A stretch of 64,000 nt of DNA from a bacterium (GCA_016935765.1 JAFGQG010000066.1:1-64000); one strand, 5' to 3'. Positions 8,939-17,406 are shown, numbered from the stretch's first letter. Numbers and translations: made by a program. The notes: generated by a model from the sequence alone, not told the origin.

Positions 8939-10030
8939 ATGAAAACACCACGAGTAAGTAAGATCATTGTCAGGAATGATGTCGCGGAGAATACCCAGGT
9001 GAAGTTGATTCTGAACAAATTTAATGAATCAACAATTATTCCTGGGGATGATTTTATCCTGCCGGAACATGTGGAGGAAAATGGAACTGGTCTATCCCTG
9101 CATCTTCAGCAGTATAAGGGAGATTTTCTTACAAAATGCCCTGGAACGCAAAATTATATATGCTGCGGGTACAAGGTGCTTTCTACAGTTCTGAATTGCA
9201 ATCTGGGTTGCAGCTATTGTGTGCTTCAGGGCTACTACAAAACTCCAGTTGTAACAGTAAACGTAAATGTCGATGACCTTATTGCGGAGTTGAGTAGAAA
9301 GTTAAGCACAAGCAGCACGGTCTTTTACAGAATTGGAACCGGGGAGTTCAGTGATAGCCTCGCTTACGAGGAGGTATTAGGTTTTGCGGAGTTACTCGTT
9401 CCTTATTTTTCAAAGAGAAGCAACGTGATATTCGAATTGAAGACTAAGACTGACAACATACAGAGATTACTGGAGACCGAGCATGGCAGCAATATAATGG
9501 TATCCTGGTCAGTCGCGCCGGAGAGGATAGTAAAATCGGAGGAGAGAATAACAGCTGCTCTGGAATCGAGACTAAAAGCAGCCAGAAGATGCCAGGAAGC
9601 GGGTTATCTCCTGGGATTGCACTTTGATCCGATGATCTATTACCCGGAATGGGAAATCGAATACAAGAACCTGGTAGATAGGATATTTTCATACATAGAT
9701 CCGCGCAAAGTAGTCTGGATAAGCCTGGGCGCGTTCAGGTTTCCCGCAAAATGGAAGGAGATAATGCTCCAAAATTATCCGGATAGCAAAATATTCTACG
9801 GTGAATTCTTCCCGGGTCTGGATGACAAATTGCGCTACCTGAAACCGATCAGGGTAAACATGTTCAGGAAGATGTATGAATGGTTGAAAAGTATAGATAA
9901 GAACCTTTTCATATACCTATGTATGGAATCGGATAGCGTATGGAAAAAATCGTTCGGGTGGTCGCCCGGAAATACTGCGGGATTAAGTAAAATGCTTGAC
10001 GAAAGATCAAAAATCATGATAAAAACATGA
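8939..10030 (+). CDS. Radical-SAM protein of the spore photoproduct lyase (SPL) family
   Basis: 363 residues with the radical-SAM triad C87, C91, C94 (CNLGCSYC) and the flanking pattern KCPGTQNYICCGY, which supplies three further cysteines (C67, C75, C76). The downstream motif YRIGTGEFSDSLA is characteristic of SPL-like proteins found in non-sporulating bacteria. Spore photoproduct lyase repairs the thymine dimer of UV-exposed spores; the wider family is assumed to act on nucleic acids but mostly lacks an assigned substrate. The start has only a weak CTGG upstream. It sits 14 bp behind the ParB-like gene and in front of a terminator-like hairpin, so these two genes form the end of a transcript. 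No sporulation genes are in view. Confidence 0.8.
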   Translation: MKTPRVSKIIVRNDVAENTQVKLILNKFNESTIIPGDDFILPEHVEENGTGLSLHLQQYKGDFLTKCPGTQNYICCGYKVLSTVLNCNLGCSYCVLQGYYKTPVVTVNVNVDDLIAELSRKLSTSSTVFYRIGTGEFSDSLAYEEVLGFAELLVPYFSKRSNVIFELKTKTDNIQRLLETEHGSNIMVSWSVAPERIVKSEERITAALESRLKAARRCQEAGYLLGLHFDPMIYYPEWEIEYKNLVDRIFSYIDPRKVVWISLGAFRFPAKWKEIMLQNYPDSKIFYGEFFPGLDDKLRYLKPIRVNMFRKMYEWLKSIDKNLFIYLCMESDSVWKKSFGWSPGNTAGLSKMLDERSKIMIKT

Positions 10031-10034
10031 TTTT
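10010..10034 (+). terminator. Hairpin terminator after the SPL-family gene
   Basis: AAAATCATG (10010-10018) pairs with CATGATTTT (10026-10034) over a 7-nt loop; the second arm spans the stop codon and is followed by AATTTG. The stem is AT-rich, so termination strength is uncertain. Confidence 0.5.
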
Positions 10035-10078
10035 AATTTGTATGACTATTAGTAGTGAAATAAGTAAGGATAATAAAG

Positions 10079-10287
10079 TGGATGAATGAATGGGTGGATG
10101 CCTGGATGACTGAAAAAAATAAAAACTATAAGGTCAACCTTTTAAATATTAAATTGACTCGATCATACAAAGGAAAACTGGATATATAAACTTATTAAAA
10201 CATATAGTTTCAATTAAAATTAGACTAAAGAGGTACTTTAATATAAAACCCCCAAAAAACAAAGAATAACAACCATCCATTCATCCA
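10079..10287. repeat. MITE-like intergenic element with GGATGAATG ends
   Basis: The left end (10079 on) is built from GGATGAATGAATGGGTGGATG and a further GGATG; the right end (10273-10287) is CCATCCATTCATCCA, the inverted counterpart. The roughly 170 bp between them are very AT-rich and have no open reading frame with coding character. A similar pair of motifs flanks 12324-12543. The rest of the 335-bp gap up to the nucleosidase gene holds only the small TAAGAAT/ATTCTTA hairpin at 10323-10340. Confidence 0.45.
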
Positions 10288-10365
10288 AGTGCGGTTGTGA
10301 TAAGCTATGCAACAGGACTTTATAAGAATCGAAATTCTTAAATAAAGCTCGATTAGAGGACAAAA

Positions 10366-10995
10366 ATGATTTTAATAGTATTACCCTTAAAAACCGAATT
10401 TAATACCTGGATTAAATTCCTTGATAAAGTGGAGCCTGCTGAAATCAAGCGCTTCTATAAAGCCAGGTTGGGGGAGAGTACGGTCCTGACAACGTATGGA
10501 GGACTGGGTTACAGGATATTGAGAAGAATAAAGGAAGGGATTGACAATTTCGATATTGACAGGATCGTGCATATCGGTTCAGCAGGCAGCTTGAATCCCG
10601 AATTGAAGGTCGGCTCGGTGGTCCTGGCAAAGGATGTATTGATTAAATCCGAAAGGATCGCCATGGACTTCAATAATTTCGAGGAGCTAGATTTCGAAGA
10701 TAGAATAAGTAACAGTATCCATCTGGTTCCGGGCAGGATTTTAACCCTGAAGACACCCGTGTTTTCTAAAGCAAAGGCGGAAGAACTTCATAAAGAATAT
10801 GGTGCGGATTGCGTGGATATGGAAAGCTACTATGTTGCAAAATTTTGCAAAGGGAAAGAAATTCCCTGCTTGATTTTAAGGGGGATATCCGATTTCTCAG
10901 ACCACAAAACCCCTGGGACCTGGAAAAAGAATCTGAAATTGGCTATTGGAAATTGTTTTAAAGTGGTAAAGAATCAGTTGAATAGTGTAAATTGA
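10366..10995 (+). CDS. Nucleoside phosphorylase / MTA-SAH nucleosidase-like protein
   Basis: 209 residues of the PNP_UDP_1 fold. It shows the glycine pattern TYGGLGYR and IGSAGSLNPELKVGSVV typical of the nucleoside-binding pocket, a VDMESYYVAKFC helix equivalent to the ribose-binding MEG/MES motif of MTA/SAH nucleosidase and futalosine hydrolase, and LRGISDFSD with the catalytic aspartate at the usual place. It would cleave or phosphorolyse the glycosidic bond of a purine nucleoside. Which one (methylthioadenosine, S-adenosylhomocysteine, futalosine or another) cannot be read from the sequence. The ATG has AGAGGA six bases upstream and a small hairpin (10323-10340, CGAA loop) lies in its leader. 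It stands alone, converging on a decayed gene; proximity to radical-SAM enzymes, which release deoxyadenosine, is suggestive only. Confidence 0.75.
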   Translation: MILIVLPLKTEFNTWIKFLDKVEPAEIKRFYKARLGESTVLTTYGGLGYRILRRIKEGIDNFDIDRIVHIGSAGSLNPELKVGSVVLAKDVLIKSERIAMDFNNFEELDFEDRISNSIHLVPGRILTLKTPVFSKAKAEELHKEYGADCVDMESYYVAKFCKGKEIPCLILRGISDFSDHKTPGTWKKNLKLAIGNCFKVVKNQLNSVN

Positions 10996-11500
10996 AAGAA
11001 TACTTCTTCTCGTATTTTGCTAATTCTTTTCTGGGGATAATCAAAAACCCTATACCTGAAATTACTATACTAAATGCAATTATCTGGAGAAAACTGGTAA
11101 TATAATCTTTGAATGTGACTACACAAAAAAAGCAGCCGATCTCATGCAATTTGATGTCTGGCAAAAATATATAATCGCCAATTTTATCCAATGCGATTAT
11201 TATGAAAATGTTCGTAATTTTTGTGATCGGGACCATTTGATAGAAAGGATCCTGAATGAAAATCTCGCAGTAAACTAGAGAAATGAAGAAATATGTTATT
11301 GTAAGAATTACATCGTTGTACTGTAATGCTGAAAATAGGAAGATTAATGCTATAATTGAAAAATTATATGCAAAGTAGAAGCCGGCTGCTTTAAACAGTG
11401 AATATGAAATCTCAAATATTGAATTAATAAACGGAGTCGAAATGATTTTAATATAAAGTCAAAGTCGGTAATGATAATATTGAGGCTAGAAAGAACAAAA
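10958..11500 (-). pseudogene. Frame-shifted multi-pass membrane protein remnant
   Basis: Reading the minus strand gives one long open stretch (about 11455 down to 10958) that begins without a start codon just after a TGA. It encodes at least three hydrophobic segments, e.g. AYNFSIIALIFLF, ILTITYFFISLVY and FLQIIAFSIVISGIGFLII, and ends with a charged KKYSFN tail. Upstream, a second frame continues the hydrophobic sequence (SFVLSSLNIIIT), so at least one indel near 11450 and another near 11505 are needed to join it to an ATG at 11557 or 11539. The natural explanation is a dead gene for a membrane protein of roughly 190 residues. A permease is possible given the ABC ATPase stub directly upstream, but no permease family motif is recognised. 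The 3' end overlaps the nucleosidase gene by 38 bp. Confidence 0.55.
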
Positions 11501-11626
11501 CTAATTCCGTATACCTTTGGATAATTCACCCATTCTCATGTTAGCTTTATCAAACATATCAACTGCAAGGATTTTGGATTTGAAGCCTTGTTTGTAGCTT
11601 TTTGATAAGTTTTGAATTCTGATCAT
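11501..11626 (-). pseudogene. 5' stub of an ABC transporter ATPase gene
   Basis: A 41-codon frame starts at 11626. Its first 23 residues contain IRIQNLSKSYKQGF followed by ILAVD, which match the opening beta strands of ABC-2 type exporter ATPases, where a GEIFGLLGPNGAGKT Walker A would follow. Here the ATPase sequence stops and runs instead into MFDKANMRMGELSKGIR and a TAG, so everything from Walker A onward is missing. This looks like an internal deletion joining the ATPase start to the following membrane gene. Not expected to be functional. Confidence 0.55.
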
Positions 11627-11717
11627 TTATTTTTGGCTCTATGACATAGATAATAGTATCATTAAAAAAATTCCATCATTAGCACAAATCCATTTTATTT
11701 AGCGAGGTTACGATGGC

Positions 11718-12173
11718 TTATAGAGCACCTATTTTTCCTAATAAGTAGTGTACTTTATCTATTTGCCCAATAAGATTTCCGAATTTAATAGGCCTCCAAT
11801 GGCTTTGATATAATCTATACTTTTTTTCTTCGGGATCAATAAACAATATTCCTTGAAGGATAACGCTTCGGGCTCCGTGCCAATCAGGTTTTGCTTCATT
11901 TACTCGATGTTCCCAATCAGAATATTTACCAATAAATACTTGTAAGACGCCGATATTAATAAAAAAGTAAGTATTGTAATATTTTTTTAATTTAATTCTT
12001 TTGCGTTTTATTAATTGCTTCAAATCTTCTTCAGCATTGAAATTATTAACTAATAAAACATATTGACTTCCGAAAATACTATTTCTCGATAGGTGCAATA
12101 TAGATTCTTCTATAATGCTTTCGATCTTAGAATAAGGCTCAGGATAAAAAGTTTTTTTTATTAGATCAATCAT
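11718..12173 (-). CDS. Hypothetical protein, 151 residues
   Basis: A small soluble protein I do not recognise. It starts with an amphipathic stretch (MIDLIKKTFYPEP), has a basic KRKRIKLKKYY patch in the middle, and ends with a run of aromatic-rich strands (DWHGARSVILQGI, YRLYQSHWRPIKFG). No signal peptide or membrane segment is evident. Codon use is AT-rich, like the surrounding accessory stretch. The ATG has no clear Shine-Dalgarno. It lies between a decayed gene and the 20-bp tandem array, so it may be part of an acquired or decaying block; the intact 151-codon frame argues it is or recently was expressed. No function is proposed. Confidence 0.45.
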   Translation of the reverse strand: MIDLIKKTFYPEPYSKIESIIEESILHLSRNSIFGSQYVLLVNNFNAEEDLKQLIKRKRIKLKKYYNTYFFINIGVLQVFIGKYSDWEHRVNEAKPDWHGARSVILQGILFIDPEEKKYRLYQSHWRPIKFGNLIGQIDKVHYLLGKIGAL

Positions 12174-12323
12174 TCAATTAATTTTTTTCTATTTTACGCA
12201 CAATCAATTTTTTTTACTTTCAAAACACCTAATTATTCCCAATATAATCTTACGGATAAAAAATGTCAATTATGAATTAGAAAACCCTAGCATATTTTCA
12301 AAATCTATGAACTGCAGCTTTTT

Positions 12324-12543
12324 GGAATGAATGGCATTATTTCAGAATGAATGGCAATATATGAGAATGAGTGGATATATATTGGAATGAATGGAAATCA
12401 ATAGTAGTTGACTATTGACTAATGGAAAATGGTTAATACACTCAAAAACATAATCAAGAAAATAGAAAATAGGAAAATTGGTGAAGTAGGATAATAGAAA
12501 CCATACAATATCAAACAGGGTGGACACCCATCCATCCATCCAG
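12324..12543. repeat. 20-bp tandem array and adjoining ATCC tetranucleotide repeats
   Basis: GAATGAATGG, or GAATGAGTGG in the third unit, recurs at 12325, 12345, 12365 and 12385, exactly 20 bp apart; the other half of each unit is AT-rich and more variable. A weaker fifth unit may precede it at 12305. The far end of the gap carries a small GGGTG/CACCC hairpin (12518-12529) followed by four CATC-type tetranucleotides (12528-12543). Nothing else is recognisable in this 374-bp gap. Confidence 0.6.
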
Positions 12544-12547
12544 CTCC

Positions 12548-13510
12548 CTAAAATTCAATATAATAAGTATCCCTGAATATCCCCTTCGCTCCGAAGCTCT
12601 CCTTGAACTTTGCCAGTCCATAATTCGGCTCCATATCGACAGTATAGATACCATAATCGAGAAATGCAAATCCCTTTTCTATACCCCACTTGATTATCTC
12701 GTAAAATAGGAGATTAACCGGTCTGAATGCCTGGTATTTTTCTGCGTGGCTAATATAAAATGCTAAAATTACTTTAGGATTGCATATAAAAATAACTACA
12801 CCAGCCAGCATAGTGTCCCCCTTAAAAGCCCCGAAAAGCAGTACGTCATTCGGGAAGAGTTTTTTCAGCCTGATCAGTTCTTCAAGGGTATGTGTTGGAG
12901 TGACGTTATGCCGCATTCCCAGGTTCTTTTCGAGAATTCGATAATACGCTTCCCAGTCTTCGGATAATCTCACCTCAGCGCCCTTTTTCATGCTCTTTCT
13001 CGTTGCGGTTCTTGCTTCTGCCTTAAAGCGCTCAAAATTCTGTTCGATATTTTCGTCGAACTGCAGCACACTGCTCATTTCGCGCTTCCTGGTTTTAAAC
13101 CCAGCTAGCGTTAATGCGAAATCCACGTGATTATTCGGGTAATTGTAGTAGATTTGCGGAGTCTGTGTGAGTTGTATGCCTTTGAATTTATTTTTCCTGG
13201 CATATTTGACAAGCGCATCGACAATGTTGACACTATCCTTTATCCCCAGTTTTTTATGGATAGCTAAACCACCGTAGGAAGCGCCGCTATAGGAAAACAG
13301 CCATTTCTCTCCTTCGATCTCTTTAATATTGCCAGTGAATATCGCGTAAATGTTGTTCCTGTATTCGAAGAGTAAATGGTTATTCTGAAATCTGCCTTTC
13401 GGATGGTAGTCCAAAAATTGCTGGCTGTGAAAGATTGTACCGTTATTCGATTCTTTGACGAATCTCTCCCATTCTGCTCGCATACTTGGTTTATATTCGA
13501 TCGGAACCAT
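12548..13510 (-). CDS. FemAB-like GNAT acyltransferase
   Basis: 320 residues with the double-GNAT build of the FemAB/peptidoglycan bridge family. The N-terminal half has the usual WERFVKESNNGTIFHS opening and YSGASYGGL loop; the C-terminal half has ARTATRKSMKKGAEVRLS, the GAFKGDTMLAGVVIF strand-loop and PNYGLAKFKESFGAKG near the end, which is the most conserved signature of the family. Members transfer amino acids from aminoacyl-tRNA to lipid II precursors, or acyl groups in exopolysaccharide and protein modification. Without the tRNA-binding coiled-coil arms of FemA, this shorter form is more likely an acetyltransferase of cell-envelope metabolism. The ATG at 13510 has AAGGAAA upstream. It stands alone between repeat-rich gaps. 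Confidence 0.75.
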   Translation of the reverse strand: MVPIEYKPSMRAEWERFVKESNNGTIFHSQQFLDYHPKGRFQNNHLLFEYRNNIYAIFTGNIKEIEGEKWLFSYSGASYGGLAIHKKLGIKDSVNIVDALVKYARKNKFKGIQLTQTPQIYYNYPNNHVDFALTLAGFKTRKREMSSVLQFDENIEQNFERFKAEARTATRKSMKKGAEVRLSEDWEAYYRILEKNLGMRHNVTPTHTLEELIRLKKLFPNDVLLFGAFKGDTMLAGVVIFICNPKVILAFYISHAEKYQAFRPVNLLFYEIIKWGIEKGFAFLDYGIYTVDMEPNYGLAKFKESFGAKGIFRDTYYIEF

Positions 13511-13710
13511 GAGTATTTTCCTTTACATCTGCAGTTTTTATTAAATCACTCACCAAATTATTCGTAGCAAAGGTATATGTCAAGGTGAAAATCGTGAACG
13601 GTTTTTTAATATGGTTCATGTACGAATTATTTGCTAATATTTGATTCTTATTGAGTATAACTGGTTTAAAACTAATGAGTTGCCATGATTGAGTTGAAAC
13701 GACTGAATTG

Positions 13711-13824
13711 CACGACTTTCAAGTCGTGGACCTATTTTCCAGGACCCTTCTGGGTTTTAATCAAGGATTAGGGGGGAGGGAATCCTTAATTGAAGTGATC
13801 ATTGTTCTACGAACTAAAGTTCGT
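13711..13824. repeat. Cluster of four consecutive palindromes
   Basis: Within 114 bp there are four inverted repeats: CACGACTT-TC-AAGTCGTG (13711-13728, perfect 8-bp stem), CCAG...CTGG (13739-13753), AAGGATT (13763-13769) against AATCCTT (13781-13787) with a G-rich loop, and ACGAACT-AA-AGTTCGT (13809-13824, perfect 7-bp stem). The arrangement resembles clustered extragenic palindromes (REP/BIME-like) or a structured RNA. The rest of the 475-bp gap between the acyltransferase and the VWA gene (13511-13985) shows only the terminator at 13945-13966. Confidence 0.55.
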
Positions 13825-13944
13825 GGCAACTCAGATTTAAAATTAATTTGTCGTGTGGAAAAGAGAACCAACATCCATAATTTCAAGTATATACTAAATT
13901 TCACTACTATTCTGGAGAAATACAACCGGCTGTTCGATTAAAAT

Positions 13945-13966
13945 GGGGAGGTTCAATAACCTCCCC
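13945..13966 (-). terminator. Terminator of the VWA/dockerin gene
   Basis: GGGGAGGTT and AACCTCCCC form a perfect 9-bp stem with a CAAT loop. On the minus strand it lies 20 bp beyond the stop codon at 13986 and is followed by ATTTTA. Confidence 0.8.
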
Positions 13967-13985
13967 ACCTTAAATTTTGTACATT

Positions 13986-16900
13986 TTATTTAATCAGAAT
14001 CGCTTTGCGTACTGAAATGTTGTTATCGTAAACTGCCTTGATGTAGTAAATTCCGCTCGAATGCTCCGAACCATCCCACGATAATGAATGCGTTCCAACT
14101 GTGAAATCCTCATTAACTATCGTATTTATTTTATGCCCTGCTATATCATAGACCTCAACGGTGAGGTTGCCTTCCGCGGGAATTGTTACCGTGAAATTGG
14201 TGGTGGGATTGAACGGGTTTGGAATGATCTCCGATAAAGAAAATGAAGGTATTATCGCATTGGAAGAGGTCGTTACTTTCACAGCTTCTCCGTTCGCATC
14301 TCTTAAATCGACTTCAGCGATCTGGAATGTATTTGCGCCAGTATAGTTGATCACAGCGAAGGTGGCATTTCCAGAGACCTGCGCGTTTTCGGAATCCGTG
14401 CCTAATTTGATAGCTGAGATGTCGATGACGCCATTTTCGTTAGAAGTGAATCCCATGGGGAGGTCTGAGAGTGTTATGCTTGATATGCGGGTTCTTGCTG
14501 GGTCGTAGGAAATGATGAAATGTCCCATTGCAGTTAGGGGAAGGCTTTCGGCAACCAGGTTTATGTGGTTTTGAGATTGGGTTAACATCAGGATTCCTTC
14601 TACATAACCTGTTTTGGGGTAGCCTAATACGGTTGCATGGTACCAGTTCCACATTCTACCGAAGATGAAGAGGTCCTCATAATTGACCGAGCCATCAGGA
14701 TTTGGCGTAATAGTGGGCGCCGCCCCGGTGCCCGGGCCAACATCCCCTCTCGAGTCATTGTCAGGCTGCCAGTATTTGCCCAATAGTGAGAAATCACGCA
14801 TATCAATGTCTCCATCGCAGTCGAAATCGCAAATAATGCAGTCGGTCGTATCGCCAGGTGTTCCTGAACCCGAGCCGGAAAGGTATCGAATGTATCCGAA
14901 AGTGTCAACTTCAGTTGGTGTATCTACATAATCCGGGTCACGCAGGACAACATCAGAGAAATATACTTCACTGGTGGGATCGGTTGCAATAGCGGTAAAA
15001 TTAAGAGCAGCGAGGATACCGCTTCCTGTCACGCCTGCTGAGCTGCCGTTCCTGGTGAGAGAAATATCTACGTACCCGCTTGCGGAAGTTACTACCTGAA
15101 GAGGGGTGTTAGCTTCTCTTGCGAGAAACTCTCCGGTCTCCATTGAATTGTACACTAATTTAGCTGGATCGTAATGTACTATGAAGTGTACATCATACAA
15201 GTTAACTATCACTTTTGCCCGAACGTCTATATTGAAACTATATCCATCTCTGGTATAAGTTGTTTCGGGATCGAAGTATAAGCCTGAATTTGATGGGGAA
15301 TAGTAACCGCTTTCATCATTATCAGTTAGAGTATCTTGAACAGTAACCCCGATCTCCAGGCTTCGCCAGGCGCCATCAGGGGTAGGATCAGGGGTCGTAT
15401 AAGTGATCTCATATTGCCCTATACTGCCTTCACCTAAAACCACGCCCATACTGTCAACAATTTGGCTAAGTAACCCGATAGGTGCCCAGTTCCCTTCGGT
15501 ACTATCCGCGATCATGTGCATGTCTGCGTTATCGATCCCCAATACTACAACCCTTACATTTAGATCACGCAGTTGATTAACCGCATCCATTGTTGTGTAT
15601 GCGCCGCCAGTTGCGAAAGGAGCACCAGTAATCAAGAATAGAAGCCGTGCGGATCCTTCTCGCCAGGAAAACCCGAATGTCCTGTATATAGCTTCCAGCC
15701 CGTTAGTCGTAGAGGGGGAGTTGCTCCTGTACTCGAACGCGGTTTCTGTCCAACCGAGTAGCTCATCGTAGCTTGTCGAGAAGTCATAAAGCTCCTCGAT
15801 ATGGTCAGTAAAACTGATAAGGGAAACTGCCAGATCGATATCGGTCGATTCGGCAATCATTGGAATAATATTCAAAAGGTTGTCTTTGACCTCGCTATAT
15901 TCAGTCATATAATTCGAAACATCGTTTACAACCGCGATATCAAAGGAACCTATAAGAGAATCGAAGTCGTCTTTTGTCGCCGCATCAACTCCATTATATA
16001 ACACATCAAACGGTGAAACAGCCGCCCTGTTTTCGAATACTTCGAAGTTCGATTCATCCAATCCCGGTATTGAAATGAAAGGATTGGTCTCAGGATCAAC
16101 AACCTTGCATAAAGCTTTGATTACTGGGAAGTTTGAGGTTTCAATCTCCATTATTGCAAGCTCGACATCCAGAATACCAGAAGTAGCTCCGGAAGTAGCG
16201 GGGACTACAATTGTCCGTTCACTTGAGTTAGTGTACTCGGTACTATTAACTTCGATAGTGTATGTAAGCTCGGTTTCTGTAGCTTGGGGATCAACTTCTA
16301 CGTTCCATGATGCACTGCCCGTTTGTCCAGGGGTAAGGTCACCCGGGGTAAGGGATTGTGTTGCGCTTTCTCCCGAGACCAGGTGCAGACCTGGAGGAAG
16401 GTTGATAGTCACCGTGACATCAGTTATATCGACAGTAATGGTATTAGTAATAAGTACAACAACCTCGAAAGGGTTTGGGCTGTATTCGCCATTTGGAAGT
16501 ACCGTTAGTGTTATTGGGGCAGTAAGATTAATAGCCAATTCGCCAAGTGACACACTACCCGCGCCTAAACCATAAAAAGTTGAGACTTCGTTGGAATGAC
16601 CGGTCGAGATAGCAACGGGGTACCACCATAACAGAACAGCGCTATCACCAAAAGTACCACCAGTCGAAGTATAATCCCATGTTACGCTGTAATATGTTCC
16701 CCATTGCCCGAGACAGAATCTATCCGGCGCTACGGCTCCACCACCAACCAAAGTGCCTTGGCCTACAAGGAGCGATTCAGGCTGGGTTGGAGATTGTTCA
16801 AAAGCTTGCCAGGATTGTGGAATATTAGGGTAACTGAAGTCCTGTTCAACACCAGCGTAACCGAAACTGGTTGAAATAGGTGCGGAATCATTGTAGTTGA

Positions 16901-17390
16901 TCTGTGTGTCCATTTCCAGGAGGACTCCAACATTTTTTGTAGAACCACTGTTGTTCGTAATAATGTAACGTATCCAAACGGTATCAAAATTGCCGGTCGA
17001 AGCGCCCCGGGTTACAGTCAAAACCTGCGTTACATCAATGTCTGCGGACCTCCACGTGCAGCTAATGCTGTTGCCCTCGATATATGGCGCAGTAACCATC
17101 GTGCCATAACTTGAACCAAACATGTAACTCAGTGAATCGAACCTGACGTAAGTATGAGAAGTGCTGCCTTCACTGGGAAATCCGAAAAGCAGTTTTCTGC
17201 TATCAGCAGTTCCAATCGTAAAACGACCATCTGTGTTGTTGACCGCAATTGTTATGTATTCATAAGTTAAAGATACCTTGTTATCATGATTCCAACCAAG
17301 CTGGGCTATTCGTTCCTTTTCGCTGCTTGAGAATGAGAGAGAAGCAATCGCTATTAATATAATGAGGTTTATTAAGACAATTTTTTTCAT
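13986..17390 (-). CDS. Secreted VWA/cohesin/dockerin protein with T9SS sorting domain
   Basis: 1134 residues from the ATG at 17390, chosen because AAGGAG lies seven bases upstream and a clean signal peptide follows (MKKIVLINLIILIAIASLSF). Going along: an N-terminal beta-rich domain (about 30-290); a DUF11-like domain on polymer-type secretion proteins with PNGEYSPNPFEVVV and NLPPGLHLV (about 295-400); a von Willebrand A-like domain (about 480-640); a cohesin-like domain (about 700-815); a dockerin-like pair of calcium loops, DFDCDGDIDMRDFSLLGKYW (about 852) and NPDGSVNYEDLFIFG (about 897); a second cohesin-like domain (about 930-1040); and a C-terminal T9SS sorting domain (IIPNPFNPTTNF ... 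SSGIYYIKA). It would be exported through Sec, then T9SS, to the cell surface. The gene follows a cohesin-like lipoprotein after 16 bp, in the same operon. Confidence 0.85.
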   Translation of the reverse strand: MKKIVLINLIILIAIASLSFSSSEKERIAQLGWNHDNKVSLTYEYITIAVNNTDGRFTIGTADSRKLLFGFPSEGSTSHTYVRFDSLSYMFGSSYGTMVTAPYIEGNSISCTWRSADIDVTQVLTVTRGASTGNFDTVWIRYIITNNSGSTKNVGVLLEMDTQINYNDSAPISTSFGYAGVEQDFSYPNIPQSWQAFEQSPTQPESLLVGQGTLVGGGAVAPDRFCLGQWGTYYSVTWDYTSTGGTFGDSAVLLWWYPVAISTGHSNEVSTFYGLGAGSVSLGELAINLTAPITLTVLPNGEYSPNPFEVVVLITNTITVDITDVTVTINLPPGLHLVSGESATQSLTPGDLTPGQTGSASWNVEVDPQATETELTYTIEVNSTEYTNSSERTIVVPATSGATSGILDVELAIMEIETSNFPVIKALCKVVDPETNPFISIPGLDESNFEVFENRAAVSPFDVLYNGVDAATKDDFDSLIGSFDIAVVNDVSNYMTEYSEVKDNLLNIIPMIAESTDIDLAVSLISFTDHIEELYDFSTSYDELLGWTETAFEYRSNSPSTTNGLEAIYRTFGFSWREGSARLLFLITGAPFATGGAYTTMDAVNQLRDLNVRVVVLGIDNADMHMIADSTEGNWAPIGLLSQIVDSMGVVLGEGSIGQYEITYTTPDPTPDGAWRSLEIGVTVQDTLTDNDESGYYSPSNSGLYFDPETTYTRDGYSFNIDVRAKVIVNLYDVHFIVHYDPAKLVYNSMETGEFLAREANTPLQVVTSASGYVDISLTRNGSSAGVTGSGILAALNFTAIATDPTSEVYFSDVVLRDPDYVDTPTEVDTFGYIRYLSGSGSGTPGDTTDCIICDFDCDGDIDMRDFSLLGKYWQPDNDSRGDVGPGTGAAPTITPNPDGSVNYEDLFIFGRMWNWYHATVLGYPKTGYVEGILMLTQSQNHINLVAESLPLTAMGHFIISYDPARTRISSITLSDLPMGFTSNENGVIDISAIKLGTDSENAQVSGNATFAVINYTGANTFQIAEVDLRDANGEAVKVTTSSNAIIPSFSLSEIIPNPFNPTTNFTVTIPAEGNLTVEVYDIAGHKINTIVNEDFTVGTHSLSWDGSEHSSGIYYIKAVYDNNISVRKAILIK

Positions 17391-17406
17391 TTTGATTCTC
17401 CTTAAA

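Noticed and set aside
10323-10340. TAAGAAT/ATTCTTA hairpin before the nucleosidase as a riboswitch or terminator
   Set aside because: Only a 7-bp AT-rich stem with no U-run and no further structure; it is mentioned in the repeat entry for that gap but not claimed as a regulatory element.
12324-12404. The 20-bp array as a CRISPR
   Set aside because: Units are contiguous with no unique spacers of fixed length, and no cas genes are present.
13708-13941. A 77-codon open frame over the palindromes
   Set aside because: It runs through the four inverted repeats, has no ribosome-binding site and no protein character.
16075-16575. A 166-codon plus-strand frame
   Set aside because: Fully inside the dockerin/VWA gene on the other strand; threonine/valine-rich beta sequence yields open antisense frames.
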